Shown here in pieces: positions 1-8,600 of a stretch of 20,264 nucleotides of DNA. Source of the stretch: Atopobiaceae bacterium (lineage in GTDB: Bacteria > Actinomycetota > Coriobacteriia > Coriobacteriales > Atopobiaceae). The stretch spans positions 1 through 20,264 of the forward strand of contig JAFWLX010000003.1 in the NCBI GenBank assembly GCA_017510875.1. The letters run 5' to 3'. How positions within the stretch are numbered: position 1 is the stretch's first letter; every line of letters begins with the position of its first letter. Below the pieces are notes generated by a model. That model was given only the letters and a program-made list of their open reading frames with translations. It was not told the origin of the DNA and searched no databases. The position numbers and the translations under genes are program-made.

Positions 1-308
1 ACACGCGCGTCTTTTGGGACCATGCCAGAGACGGTGCCGGCGTCGGGAGGGCGACGAAAAACCTATGGGTGTGAGGGGCCCGTGGAGAGCGGGCCCTGGG
101 AACGCCTCTCGCTTGACAACCAATCTCTCATATCAGTCCTCAGGCCACATGGTTTGCAAAATGTCAATTCCGGTCTACGAGAGAAGGAGATTGGCAAAAA
201 ACGTGTTTCCGTTCGCAGTCGTTCCGAGCGTCATGCAGCATAAGGGCCCTGCGTTACCGTATCGTAGATACGTTATGCGCCCATAGCCCGCACCACAACG
301 GAGGCACA
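1..308. other. Intergenic region upstream of the surface protease gene
   Basis: No convincing gene is visible here. Two small inverted repeats can be read: CGTCG/CGACG arms at 41-45 and 52-56, and a GC-rich GGGCCCG/CGGGCCC stem at 76-82 and 90-96 with a 7-nt loop. Neither is followed by a T-run, so neither is a clear terminator. A TTGACA hexamer lies at 113-118 but has no good -10 box at 16-18 bp. A further inverted repeat, CGTATC-gta-GATACG, lies at 258-272, shortly before the ribosome binding site GGAGG at 300-304. The region may be a promoter plus a structured leader for the protease, but no specific element is recognised. Confidence 0.5.
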
Positions 309-3300
309 ATGAACGTAGCAAGACGATGCCATTCCATTGCCATCACACTCCTTTTGTTCCTCGTTGTGGCATTTGCCCCAAATGCGACCCACATTGCACT
401 TGCAGCGGACCAAGGTGGCTACATTGAAGGCCAAGCCATCGTGGGCGTTCTCGAGGGAGCCGGGCTCTCCATACAGTCCGAAACACCCTATACCGTTGAG
501 GAGCTGATGGACGTCAGTGCCTCTGCGGCAGACGTCAAGGGGGGCTCAGCAGAAGGTCTTGTTTCACAGGCTGACACGCGTGTACGCCTGAAGCTTGTTT
601 CGTCACCCACCCTCACAACCGATGAGCTCATAGCGCAGCTTCAGCTTGACCCATGCGTCGTCTTTGCCGAGCCAAATCAGATTGTCACGTTCCCAGACGC
701 CTTGGACCTTGATAACAGCTTGGTGTCGCAGTCCAGCACAAACGAGACATCCAATCAGTTTTCTGATCTTACAGGCATTCAGTGGGGTATGTGGGATGGT
801 GCCTCATATAGCGTTGCGGACATGGATGCCAATCCATCCGTCAACTCACCAGCCTTTGGGCCTGATGCGCGTCGTGGCGACAACATGGCTTCCGAGGTTA
901 TTGTCGCAGTGCTCGACATGGGCATTGACTATGCAAACCCCGACCTCACTGATGCGGTGTATCGCTTCAGCGAGAGCGAGCAGCAACAGCTTGGCTGCGG
1001 CGAGTGGGGCTTCAACTCTATGGGTGATTCTACAGACGGTGTCCCCATAGAGATTGTTAAGGGCATGGACCACGCTACGCATATCGCCGGCATCCTTGGT
1101 GCCTCGTGGGATGGCCACGGCATAAGTGGCGTTGCCTCAAACGTGAAGATCGTGAACATCCAAATTGGCAAACCAGGGAGGTCCACCTCGCTTGCCGACA
1201 CGCTTCGCGGGTTTGAGTTCATAAAGCGTGCCCGTGATGCGGGCATCGATATCCGTGTGACGTCAAGCTCATGGGGATACCATCGCTCGTCGCTCGCCGT
1301 GAATGCGGCGGTAAAGGAGCTTGGTGAGAGTTGTGGCACCGTATGCTGCTTTAGCGCGGGCAACAACAATGTGGACAACGCGCTCAGCGAGACCCTTGCC
1401 TCGCAGTACGTGGACAACCCCTACGCCATCGTGGTGGCAGCTACCGATCCAAACGACTTGCGTGCCTCGTACAGCAGCTATGGCGAGACCACCGTTGACA
1501 TAGCGGCCCCAGGGAGCTACATCCTTTCGACCGTGCCTCTTGCCAGTGCCACCTACCTGCCGGATGCCATGCGAGACAATGGGATCTTCTACGAGGGCTT
1601 TGATGGCGGCGAGTCCAACGTCACCGCTTCGCTCACCTATTACCCGTCGTCAGATGCTGAACAGGGTTACGAAGGCTTGGGCGAACAGGCTCAAATGGCC
1701 GCGGGGCAAGAGGAGGGAGACCAAGAGGAGGGCGTCACCGTTGTTGGCGAAGTTACCAGCGAGCGTAAGCTTAACGGCAATGCAAGCCTACACTTTCCCT
1801 TTGGTGACACAGATCCAGGATCGAGTCTTCCTATACGCATTGACATCGACCTAGGAGTCGAGCGCATGCAACAGCTTGCCGAGCAGGACAAGCTCTACCT
1901 GGGATTCAGCTACATGATCGAGGGTGCCACGTTGATGTCGTATCCCGACATCACCACAAATGTCACCGGAGATGCCGTGCTTCCCAATATGGGCGGCAGT
2001 GACATGAGCTTCTCGACGGTATGGCTGCCCATGTCCTATGACCTTACTGAACACGGTCCTATCATCCCTTCCGAGGATGGCCACCTTGTCATAGACGTCG
2101 ATCTGGAATCCTATGGTGTGACCGAAGCCATCTATATCGATTCTGTTGGCATTGGCACCACAAAGACACCCTATGCCTTTATGGACGGCACCTCGATGGC
2201 AACACCTTTGGTTGCGGGTGGGGCTGCAATACTCTCCTCACAGACAGGGGCGACGGGTGCGGAGCTTGCTGCCATGGTCCGCGCGCACGTGAGGATACCG
2301 GAGGCAGGCGAACTTCCTGTGCGCACAGGCGGCGTGCTCGATCTTTCCGCAGACGCATCGGATGTTGCGGCACCGCATGTCGAGCACGCCGCGCTGCATG
2401 ACGGCAGTGTGGTCATCAGCGGCTCGGGCTTTGGCGGGGAGTCAGGCACCATTACGCTCTTTAGCTATGTGGTGGGCAATGAGCCTAAGCCATTAGATGC
2501 AACCGTCTTGTCTTGGAGCGACACCGAGATTGTATGCGTGCCCAACGAAACCTATCCGCACATCCTGCAGGTGTCTCTTATGAACGTTTGGGGGCTGGTC
2601 GATAACGCACTATTGTTTATTGACAAGGGCACCGAGGTCTATGAGCAAGATCTTCCCTTTGATGCAGGTACGGGAGAGCCCTTTGTATCGGAAGCCACAG
2701 GCGACTTTGAGACCAAGGGCCCACTTGTGGGCTTGGGTTGCAAGCTCTATTACCTGCCAAGCCACCAGTTTATAGAGGGGGCTCCCGCGTACAAGCATCT
2801 GCTCGTCTTTGACCTCAAGACCAACACCTGGTCCCAAGGGCCAGAGGTCCCCGAATGGTTGAGCGGCGTTTCTGCCTGCATCTATGACGGCAAACTGGTG
2901 GTAGAGGGTTCTAACATGTACCTCAACGAGCTTGGTGTGTGGAACGACACGTTCCCCGATGGCCAAGAGGCAGAAGAGCGCGTGTACGTGTTTGACCCCA
3001 CCATGTTGAAGTGGACTCGTGCATCCAATGAGGGAATGAAGCTTGGCCAGACAATCTTTAATGACGAGGGCACCCTCAAGCTCTTGGGTGGCCACCATAC
3101 CGAGGAGATTGAAGACGAGTACGGGTACAAGTCCAAGGAAGATGTTGCCTACCCGCTGATGTCCTACGGCCTTGAGAACGGTGTGATTGACGAGATTCTG
3201 AGCGATCTTCCTAGTGCTCCAACCAATCCGTCGGTAGCCGCACGCAAGGGTACCATTCTTGCCTACGACCTTATGAACGGATGCATTCTTCGCATCCGTG

Positions 3301-3947
3301 ACGGACAGGCGGAAGACCTTGGGAAATGCCATCCAAGCTTTCTTATGGGAAGCGACCAAGAGATGTGGGGCGATGCAAGCAAGTATGACAGCGATCCCTA
3401 TGTGAACCGCGGATCGCTCTCTCCCGTTGAGGGCGGCTTTATCCTTGTAGGTCCGCCCGCAAAGGACGGCTCCAGCGATACCTACTTTATGGCAGACGAT
3501 TCCGACGAGTTTGTCTCATACCCCCTGCGCACATCGGAAGCACGGCTGTTCTCACAGACGGCAACTGCCTATCGTGGCCGGCTCTTGGTAATTGGCTCCT
3601 CGTACGTGGAACCCGGAAAGCACATCTTCAGAGCTACCGAGATGAGCACCGTTGAGTATCCGGGTGACATCCCCTGCGAGCCAGACCCCGAGCCTGATCC
3701 GGAGCCAGAACCAAAGCCCCAACCTCAGCCCAATCCGAGTGATCCAACAAAGCCCGTGACTCCCAACTCGCAGTCTGTCACCACTAAGTCCAGCACGCAG
3801 ACGCAGAAGGCTGCATCAAAGCTCCCCAAGACCTCTGATGTCACAGGGGACGCCTTGGTACCATTTGCTGCAGGCACCCTTGCCCTTGCCCTTGCAAGGA
3901 TGGCAAGAAAGCATGACGGGTGTCACATGGGGACAGGCACCAAGTGA
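309..3947 (+). CDS. Sortase-anchored S8 (subtilisin-like) protease with IPT/TIG and Kelch-like regions
   Basis: Likely a secreted serine endopeptidase attached to peptidoglycan. Of its 1212 residues, 1-32 form a signal peptide (hydrophobic core about 11-23, cleavage near ALA-AD). Residues 33-140 resemble a subtilase propeptide ending in DPCVVFAEPN. The S8 triad is complete: Asp203 in VLDMGID, His255 in HATHIAG (the usual HGTH with Gly changed to Ala) and Ser629 in GTSMATP, with oxyanion Asn352 in AGNN. About 205 extra residues (412-620) sit inside the catalytic domain between STVPLAS and the Ser motif. Residues 690-770 look like an IPT/TIG domain. Residues 830-1105 hold Kelch-like strands such as FDLKTNTW and FDPTMLKW. 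A Pro/Glu spacer (1123-1148) precedes LPKTS (1172-1176), a short hydrophobic segment and a basic tail. GGAGG at 300-304, 4 nt before ATG, supports the start. Its substrate cannot be told from sequence. Confidence 0.9.
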   Translation: MNVARRCHSIAITLLLFLVVAFAPNATHIALAADQGGYIEGQAIVGVLEGAGLSIQSETPYTVEELMDVSASAADVKGGSAEGLVSQADTRVRLKLVSSPTLTTDELIAQLQLDPCVVFAEPNQIVTFPDALDLDNSLVSQSSTNETSNQFSDLTGIQWGMWDGASYSVADMDANPSVNSPAFGPDARRGDNMASEVIVAVLDMGIDYANPDLTDAVYRFSESEQQQLGCGEWGFNSMGDSTDGVPIEIVKGMDHATHIAGILGASWDGHGISGVASNVKIVNIQIGKPGRSTSLADTLRGFEFIKRARDAGIDIRVTSSSWGYHRSSLAVNAAVKELGESCGTVCCFSAGNNNVDNALSETLASQYVDNPYAIVVAATDPNDLRASYSSYGETTVDIAAPGSYILSTVPLASATYLPDAMRDNGIFYEGFDGGESNVTASLTYYPSSDAEQGYEGLGEQAQMAAGQEEGDQEEGVTVVGEVTSERKLNGNASLHFPFGDTDPGSSLPIRIDIDLGVERMQQLAEQDKLYLGFSYMIEGATLMSYPDITTNVTGDAVLPNMGGSDMSFSTVWLPMSYDLTEHGPIIPSEDGHLVIDVDLESYGVTEAIYIDSVGIGTTKTPYAFMDGTSMATPLVAGGAAILSSQTGATGAELAAMVRAHVRIPEAGELPVRTGGVLDLSADASDVAAPHVEHAALHDGSVVISGSGFGGESGTITLFSYVVGNEPKPLDATVLSWSDTEIVCVPNETYPHILQVSLMNVWGLVDNALLFIDKGTEVYEQDLPFDAGTGEPFVSEATGDFETKGPLVGLGCKLYYLPSHQFIEGAPAYKHLLVFDLKTNTWSQGPEVPEWLSGVSACIYDGKLVVEGSNMYLNELGVWNDTFPDGQEAEERVYVFDPTMLKWTRASNEGMKLGQTIFNDEGTLKLLGGHHTEEIEDEYGYKSKEDVAYPLMSYGLENGVIDEILSDLPSAPTNPSVAARKGTILAYDLMNGCILRIRDGQAEDLGKCHPSFLMGSDQEMWGDASKYDSDPYVNRGSLSPVEGGFILVGPPAKDGSSDTYFMADDSDEFVSYPLRTSEARLFSQTATAYRGRLLVIGSSYVEPGKHIFRATEMSTVEYPGDIPCEPDPEPDPEPEPKPQPQPNPSDPTKPVTPNSQSVTTKSSTQTQKAASKLPKTSDVTGDALVPFAAGTLALALARMARKHDGCHMGTGTK

Positions 3948-3952
3948 CACCC
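3918..3952. terminator. 9-bp perfect hairpin across the protease stop codon, possible terminator
   Basis: GGGTGTCAC (3918-3926) and GTGACACCC (3944-3952) are perfect inverted repeats with a 17-nt loop, and the right arm contains the protease stop codon TGA (3945-3947). The converging polyphosphate kinase gene ends only 34 bp beyond that stop. There is no clean T-run on the plus side. On the minus side the stem is followed by a modestly T-rich stretch (GTCATGCTTTCTT), so it may better serve the kinase transcript, or both. Confidence 0.5.
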
Positions 3953-3981
3953 TCAAGATCAAACCGACCTTCTTGTGGAGG

Positions 3982-4851
3982 TTACTTCTTGGTCAGCTGT
4001 GCCCGGCATTCCTCAAGCTCGGCATGCTGTTCTGCGGGAATGGTGGGGTATTGCGGGTCGCAGGCTTCCAGCACATTCACTACCGCCTCGCTTACCAGAT
4101 AGCGAGCATACCATTTCTGGTCGGCGGGAATCACGTACCAAGGCGCCTCGGGTGTTGAGGTTTGTTCGATGGCCTCGGTAAACGCATCCATGTATTCCGA
4201 CCACAGCGCACGTTCCTTAAGGTCGCTGCTCGAGAACTTCCAGTTCTTGGCAGGGTTGTCGATGCGCTCCAAAAAGCGCCTGCGCTGCTCATCTTTTCCT
4301 ACGTTGAGCATTACCTTAAGCAACCGGTAGCCGTTCTCCCAAAGGTAGCGCTCAAAGTCGCGGATCTCGCGATACCTGATCTTGAAGAACTCCTCGTCGG
4401 TCATGTCAAGCGTTCGCTTGGGCATCTTGTATCCCTTGCGCAAGTCGTGGACTCGCACCACCAATACATCCTCGTAGTACGAGCGGTTAAAGAGGCCAAT
4501 ATGACCACGCTCGGGCAGGTGCAATATGGCCCTCCAGAGGTAGTCGTGCGCACGCTCGGCGCTGGTTGGCTGCTTGAAGCTGTGGACCGTGACGCCCTGA
4601 GGGTTGAGCCCGGTCATGACGCGCTTGATGGTCGAGTCTTTGCCGGCGGCATCGAGGGCTTGGAACATGATGACTACGCCCTCACGCCCATCTGCATAGA
4701 GACGGTCTTGCAAATCGGCCATGCGCAGGATGTTCTCCTGAGTAAGGGCCTCGTAGTGCTCGCGTTCTTCTTTGGGTATCTTGACATTTGTCGGGTGGTC
4801 ACTAAAGGAGAAGGTGCCCTTTCCGTCATAGCGATAGTCATCAAGAATCAT
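3982..4851 (-). CDS. ppk2: Polyphosphate kinase 2 family protein (class III-like)
   Basis: A cytoplasmic polyphosphate:nucleotide phosphotransferase that uses polyphosphate to phosphorylate nucleoside mono- or diphosphates; class III members can carry AMP to ATP. The 289 residues match the single-domain PPK2 length. Visible motifs are the Walker A-like ALDAAGKDS (65-73), NPQG followed by SFKQPTS (83-97), Walker B-like FNRSYYEDVLVVRVH (121-135), the lid-region WKFSSSDLKER (204-214) and the C-terminal PWYVIPADQKWYAR (237-250). Together these resemble class III enzymes more than class I or II, a judgement from memory of the family. ATG at 4851 follows an AGGGAGGG ribosome site (4859-4866). No ppk1 or exopolyphosphatase gene is in the window. 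The gene converges on the protease gene and has its own upstream region with a candidate promoter. Confidence 0.93.
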   Translation of the reverse strand: MILDDYRYDGKGTFSFSDHPTNVKIPKEEREHYEALTQENILRMADLQDRLYADGREGVVIMFQALDAAGKDSTIKRVMTGLNPQGVTVHSFKQPTSAERAHDYLWRAILHLPERGHIGLFNRSYYEDVLVVRVHDLRKGYKMPKRTLDMTDEEFFKIRYREIRDFERYLWENGYRLLKVMLNVGKDEQRRRFLERIDNPAKNWKFSSSDLKERALWSEYMDAFTEAIEQTSTPEAPWYVIPADQKWYARYLVSEAVVNVLEACDPQYPTIPAEQHAELEECRAQLTKK

Positions 4852-4874
4852 AGCCTGTCCCTCCCTTTCGGGCG

Positions 4875-4886
4875 ATATCGCGATAT
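4875..4886. promoter_or_regulatory. 12-bp perfect palindrome, candidate operator of ppk2
   Basis: ATATCGCGATAT is a perfect palindrome located 24-35 bp upstream of the ppk2 start and downstream of its candidate promoter. The position would suit a repressor site or a leader element. No known regulator is assigned. Confidence 0.3.
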
Positions 4887-4927
4887 AGCTGCATTAAGTT
4901 GCGGTGTCTTGGTACAAACCGCATCAC

Positions 4928-4956
4928 ATTGCACTCTGCGGTATTGTAAGCCTCAA
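4928..4956 (-). promoter_or_regulatory. Candidate sigma-70-type promoter of ppk2
   Basis: On the minus strand TTGAGG (4951-4956) and TGCAAT (4928-4933) are separated by 17 bp, each matching 4 of 6 consensus positions. They lie about 77 bp upstream of the ppk2 ATG. The match is only moderate. Confidence 0.3.
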
Positions 4957-5058
4957 AGTGCCTGTTTGCTTTGTTGATGGGTGTGCTGTGCGCCCGCAGC
5001 CTTGTAGGCGCCCTTCAGCGGCATATCGACCAATGATATGAATCCACAATGTCGATGC

Positions 5059-5091
5059 GCGTGGTTTTTGGGGTATTTCCCTTAACCACGC
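5059..5091. repeat. Hairpin GCGTGGTT/AACCACGC with internal GGG/CCC stem
   Basis: Perfect 8-bp arms (5059-5066 and 5084-5091) enclose a second GGG (5071-5073)/CCC (5079-5081) pairing. The hairpin lies about 28 bp beyond the YkvA terminator and before the candidate ppk2 promoter. Neither strand shows a T-run after it. It could be a backup terminator, part of a small RNA or an operator. Confidence 0.4.
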
Positions 5092-5119
5092 TGCGGAGTA
5101 GCCGTCAACAGAGCTGAAA

Positions 5120-5164
5120 GCACCCTCCGTCCCCGTGCGTAACGATATCGGGGACGGAGGGTGC
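5120..5164 (-). terminator. Strong hairpin terminator of the YkvA-like gene
   Basis: A perfect 15-bp GC-rich inverted repeat (5120-5134 and 5150-5164) has a 15-nt loop. It starts 22 bp downstream of the minus-strand stop at 5187. On the minus strand the stem is followed by CTTTCAGCTCTGTT, a loose T-rich tail, fitting rho-independent termination in that direction. Confidence 0.8.
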
Positions 5165-5186
5165 ATCAAGTACGTGTGTCTGAGCC

Positions 5187-5378
5187 TTACTGTTGGGCGG
5201 ATTTAAGGCGTGCCAGCATGGATGCGACGCCAACGGCAAACACGATAATGTCGTCCACCTGTCCAAGACCAACCAGAGCGTCAGGGATAACATCGGCGGG
5301 CATGACAAGATAGAGAGCGACAATAGCCAGCGTGATGATGCCTTTGGTGCGGCTAGAGAGGGTGGTGTTCTCGACCAT
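5187..5378 (-). CDS. YkvA/DUF1232-family small membrane protein
   Basis: A 63-residue protein of the DUF1232 (YkvA) family, whose molecular function is not established. The family core is visible: a hydrophobic segment (14-27), the motif VMPADVIPD (25-33), then LGQVDDIIVFAVG (38-50), with the paired acidic residues typical of the family. It probably lies in or on the cytoplasmic membrane. The ATG at 5378 is preferred because AAAGGGG (5385-5391) lies 6 nt upstream. A longer reading from a TTG at 5405 would add nine residues but would place that Shine-Dalgarno inside the gene. It is divergent from the large signalling gene at 5611 and is closed by its own terminator, so it is probably monocistronic. 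A TATATT hexamer at 5415-5420 (minus strand) may be its -10 box, without a clear -35. Confidence 0.8.
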   Translation of the reverse strand: MVENTTLSSRTKGIITLAIVALYLVMPADVIPDALVGLGQVDDIIVFAVGVASMLARLKSAQQ

Positions 5379-5384
5379 GGTCGT

Positions 5385-5391
5385 CCCCTTT
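5385..5391 (-). promoter_or_regulatory. Ribosome binding site that decides the YkvA start
   Basis: AAAGGGG on the minus strand lies 6 nt before ATG 5378 and would be inside the gene if the upstream TTG were used. Confidence 0.6.
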
Positions 5392-5610
5392 CGTGCGTGT
5401 GACAATCCATCAGCAATATACCCATGAGCGATGCAAACGATACAGGTTGGAACCTACCCTTATGATTCATGCTGAAATAAGTGGGCGTTCTATGTGCGCA
5501 CCTGCCCTTTGATACTTCTGAACAGCCCGTTTGCCTGAAAGGCCAGCTTGTTGGCAGACCTCATTCGATAGATTGAGAAGACACTTTTTCGGGCAGCATC
5601 GGAGGATCAT

Positions 5611-8600
5611 ATGGACGGCGGCGCTCGTTATACCCACGAAGGCTCTCCAACTCTCAATTGCGAGATGGCCCCCGGCAGTATTGTCACTTTCTATGCGGAC
5701 GGCAATCTAGAGCTCATCCGCATGAATCACCATCTAATCGAATTGCTTGGCTGTGACTCGGTGGAAGACGTGCTTGGCTTTTACCATGGAAGCTTTCGTG
5801 AGATAGTGCATGTCGATGACTTGCCCGCCCTTGTCGAGTTCTTACAGGTGCTATCAAGTTCACCTGGACACGTTGCCTATACGTACTTTCGCGCAAAGAC
5901 AAAGGAGGGTGTGGACCTCAACGTTGTTGCGCATGGCAAGGTCATGTACCAAGAGGATTCCACACGCCCCGTCTGCAACGTATTTATGGCGGCGCTTTTG
6001 CGCTTTAGAACGGTTGACTGGCTTACAGGACTTCCCGCCATAGAGCGTTTTCGTCAGATCGCACGCACGCGCGCAGCTGCCTTGCAGTCAAGTGGTCTCT
6101 GTCCCGTTGCGGTGGCCTTTGACCTGACGGGCTTTAAAGGCTATAACGACCGTTATGGCAGAGATAGGGGGGACGAGACTCTGCGCCTGTTTGCACAGAT
6201 GCTTAGTGACACTTTTGGTCGGGATGGGTGTTCGCGCTTTGGCGAGGACCATTTCTATGCCATTGGTGAGGCAGAGACTGTCGAGCAGAAGGTAGTAGAC
6301 CTGCTGACCAGCTATGACCTCGCGCGTCTGGGCAACAAGCCACCGGTACGGGCGGGCCTCTATGCGTGCGATTCGGGCGAGGACATTGCCGATGCGGGCT
6401 TCAATCGCGCCAAGGTTGCCTGTGACCTAGACCGCAAGACTTGGAATTCTCACTTTACTTGGTTTACCGACGAGATGCGCACCGAGGAGCGCATTCGCAT
6501 CCATGTCCTCGAGAACCTTGACCGGGCAATCGACGAAGGTTGGATTCGTCCCTACTATCAGGCTATCGCGCGTTCTGCCACCAACGAGATCTGCGGCGAA
6601 GAGGCACTCGCGCGCTGGATAGACCCTGAGTTTGGCCTGCTCTCTCCCGCGCAGTTTATTCCCGTTGTCGAAGATGCAGGTGTTTCGCACAAGCTTTCGC
6701 TGCATATGGTTGACTGCGTGCTTGCCGACATGCTGACAAAGCAGAGCCTAGGTGTTCCTGTGGTGCCCGTGTCAGTGAACTTCTCGGTGTGCGATCTTGT
6801 GCAAATGGACATCGCTCACGAGATTGCGCAACGTGCCGATCGCTGCGGCATTGACCATAGCATGCTGATCGTCGAGTTTACCGAGTCTGTGGTATCCGCA
6901 AATCCCGACCTTTTTAGAGGGCAGGTTGTCCGTCTGCGTGAAGCGGGATTTGACGTGTGGATGGATGACTTTGGCAGTGGCTACTCCTCGCTCAATACGC
7001 TTAGGGAGTTTGATTTTGACCTTGTAAAGATTGACATGGAGTTTGTCCGTGGTCTGGTTGGCGACCACAGCGAGCGTTCGCGTGCCATCGTCTCCAGCAT
7101 CCTGCAGGGAGTGGGCAAGATGGGCCTCGATACTTTGGCCGAAGGCGTCGAGACCAGCGAGCAGGCACTGTTTTTGCAGGCTGCGGGCTGCAACATGCTC
7201 CAGGGCTATCTGTTGTCACGGCCGCATCCGCTTGAGACGATTCTTGCGGCAGCACCTGGTGTACCGCGCGAGCAGCAGGAGGAGACCTCCTATTGGGATG
7301 CCGTCGGACGCGTACGATTTGACGATCTATATTCGGCCAAGAAGGACGGCAGCATCGACGTCCTGTCACTGTACGAGTCACCTGTTGGCGTGGTTGAGCT
7401 GCGTGACGGCCATTGGCGTGCGCTGAGAGCAAATGCCGCCTACCGAGGCTTCATGGAAGATACGGGGCTAGTACCCAATTGTCGGGAGCGGATGCTTGCG
7501 GCTCCTATTAGGGATGACGTTCTTGACGATGACTTTCTTGAAGCCGCACAGCGCTCTTTGAACAGCGGCTCGTGGGAGCGGGTTTTAGGGAGTCTCGAGC
7601 GGGGATCGGGTTATCAGTTTTATATCAAGCACCTTGCCTCCTCGGAGCATGCTGACGCCTTTACCGTTGCATCGGTGCCCATCTTGCTGGGGTCTGCTTT
7701 GGGTGGGTTTGGCGATGTTCCCGTGGCATATGCCGTCTTTCGTGTCATCCTCGATGACGCTGGCAAACAGGTTCTTGATGTGATCTTTGCCTACGCCAAC
7801 CAGAATTACCTCGATTGGTTTGATTTAGAGAAAGGCGAGCTTACTGGCCGATCGTTCTTGAAGACTGTCAAAAACGCAAGTACAGAATGGTTCCCTTATT
7901 GCTATCGTGCCGTCGTGTTGGGCGAGACGGTCCATGATGTCATTTACAGCCCAGAGATAGATCACTGGTTGAGCTTTGACATCGCACCCTGCACCATTGA
8001 TGGCTATTGCATCCTTGCCTTTAGCATCGCCGACTCCGAGCAGTACGAGCGTAAGGCGCTTGCGATTGGCCTTGACACCGCTGACCTTATCATTGACATA
8101 GCAGACGCTTTTGGCAGCGAGACGAGCTACGAGGTTGCCATGCACAAGCTGCTGGCGGCGCTCAGCCGTATCGCTCACGCACGTCGCGTTTCGCTCATCG
8201 AGCGAGGCGAAGACAGCTCGCACGTTGCCTTCGAGTGGTGCGAAGAGGGCACAGTCCCGCTTATTAGCATCATGCAGGGTATGGACAACGCGGAATTTGA
8301 TGAGTGGGAGCGCCTGACCAAAACGGAACCCGTTATTGTTGTCTCCGATGTTGAAGATTCGGAAGGGATTGACGAGAACAGGCTTGGGGATCTTAACGAG
8401 CGAGGCGTCACGCACATCATGGCGGTTCCCGTCAAAAACGATAACGAGACGCTTGGTTATCTTGTGATCGACAACTACGAGCTTGATGACGATCTGGACG
8501 TTCTGCGCCTACTGGAGTCGGTTGCCTCGTTTGTGGGGACCCGCATGGCTAACCATCGCCTTGTCGAAGAGCTAAAGCGTACGAGCCTGCGTGATGCGCT

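Larger units (their letters stand above)
4852..5186. other. Intergenic region between the YkvA-like gene and ppk2
   Basis: These 335 bp carry no convincing gene. They hold, in minus-strand transcription order, the YkvA terminator (5120-5164), a second hairpin (5059-5091), a candidate ppk2 promoter (4928-4956), a 12-bp palindrome (4875-4886) and the ppk2 ribosome site (4859-4866). The stretch 4957-5058 holds nothing I can identify. Confidence 0.6.

Noticed and set aside
14..286. 90-residue open frame in the upstream region
   Set aside because: No Shine-Dalgarno site, low-complexity Arg/Gly-rich N-terminus and no recognisable family; the region carries inverted repeats that suit non-coding DNA.
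2610..3359. 249-residue minus-strand frame inside the protease gene
   Set aside because: Antisense shadow of a gene with strong domain evidence; the translation shows no family motif.
4162..4977. 271-residue plus-strand frame opposite ppk2
   Set aside because: The minus strand encodes a complete PPK2 with all motifs; this frame is its antisense shadow.
5105..5470. 121-residue minus-strand frame overlapping the YkvA gene
   Set aside because: It runs through the strong terminator and is out of frame with the recognisable DUF1232 protein.
5406..5610. Cyclic-di-GMP riboswitch upstream of the first signalling gene
   Set aside because: The conserved GEMM core sequences and stems could not be found; only a short AGGTT/AACCT repeat is visible near 5444-5455.
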